This document shows, one piece after another, positions 60,943-60,979 of a DNA stretch of 60,979 nt (position 1 is its first letter; each line of letters opens with the position of its first letter). The position numbers and the translations under genes were made by a program. Below the pieces are notes generated by a model that was not told where the DNA came from, did not search any database, and was given only the letters and a program-made list of their open reading frames with translations. Source of the stretch: Chloroflexota bacterium. Lineage in GTDB: Bacteria > Chloroflexota > Anaerolineae > Anaerolineales > Villigracilaceae. Where the stretch lies: contig JAIOAQ010000017.1 in assembly GCA_019873735.1 (NCBI GenBank), forward strand, positions 1-60,979, read 5' to 3'.

Positions 60943-60979
60943 CCTGCTATCCTCTTGCCAAGGTGAAAGTTTTTGCTCG

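Larger units (their letters stand above)
60184..60979. other. Gene-poor terminal region (about 800 nt)
   Basis: No open frame here has a convincing protein sequence. It holds a family 2 unit, a minus-strand terminator, a plus-strand terminator-like hairpin and, from about 60,830, an AT-rich stretch with short degenerate repeats. On the minus strand the 27 codons before the TAA at 60473-60475 read VRASTIRG, then GVPPDGAFADFFSAFGGDDG, and end just before the terminator; this could be the tail of a broken gene, but a TGA lies immediately upstream in frame. Confidence 0.5.

Overview
This window is about 61 kb of a chromosome from what is most likely an anaerobic or facultative, rod-shaped, Gram-positive-type member of the Chloroflexota (Anaerolineae-like). 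That placement is an inference. It rests on the mreBCD-PBP2-minCDE-rodA-gltX order, a sortase-bearing surface protein, a corrinoid-activation gene pair, an FHA/Ser-Thr kinase pair, and several ATGs only 7-9 bases after a TATAAT-like box. There is no rRNA, tRNA, CRISPR array or clear prophage. Almost every gene reads intact.

Layout. 1-2724: 3' end of a giant surface protein (SdrD-B and DUF11 repeats) with an LPATG motif and its own C-terminal sortase domain. 2.8-7.9 kb: a lone CpaF/TadA ATPase, thiolase plus 3-hydroxybutyryl-CoA dehydrogenase, a small unrecognised protein and folP. 7.9-17.0 kb (minus strand): an envelope and division operon, mreB-mreC-mreD-mrdA-minC-minD-minE-rodA-gltX. 17.1-26.3 kb: degV, udk, cyclophilin, a VTT-type membrane protein, an M20 peptidase, a sensor kinase/OmpR regulator pair, rluB and scpB. 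26.4-36.2 kb: two lipoproteins, a UDP-glucuronate decarboxylase-like SDR, GtrA, an acyl-CoA thioesterase, a ChlI-type AAA ATPase, a PMT-like glycosyltransferase, a URO-D-family protein and rsmD. 36.3-41.0 kb: a large membrane protein, a corrinoid-activation pair (MetH-activation-domain protein plus RACo-like ferredoxin-ASKHA protein) and RNase HI with a zinc ribbon.

41.2-51.8 kb is the metabolic centrepiece: nuoE1-nuoF1-fdhA-nuoE2-nuoF2 followed by a lone receiver, a Cache/HAMP histidine kinase and a receiver-kinase hybrid. It appears to encode a soluble NAD(P)-linked, possibly electron-bifurcating, formate dehydrogenase with two different diaphorase modules, adjacent to its own signalling genes. 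51.8-60.2 kb: a LytM-like protein without an obvious signal peptide, an FHA/winged-helix regulator next to a membrane Ser/Thr kinase, an SDR plus RarD pair, a ferritin-like protein and a large membrane protein. 60.2-60.98 kb has no convincing gene.

Two families of short interspersed palindromic repeats occupy the intergenic spaces. Family 1 (six copies, about 50-110 bp) is bounded by CTCCCGCAGGTT and its inverse, and all copies lie downstream of a gene. Family 2 (five units) begins with TTAACGC and carries GCAAAG-type blocks. At about 52.6 kb a family 1 element sits exactly between two inverted family 2 units, forming a nested palindrome. I regard these repeats, the double-diaphorase formate dehydrogenase and the adhesin-LPATG-sortase fusion as the most interesting content.
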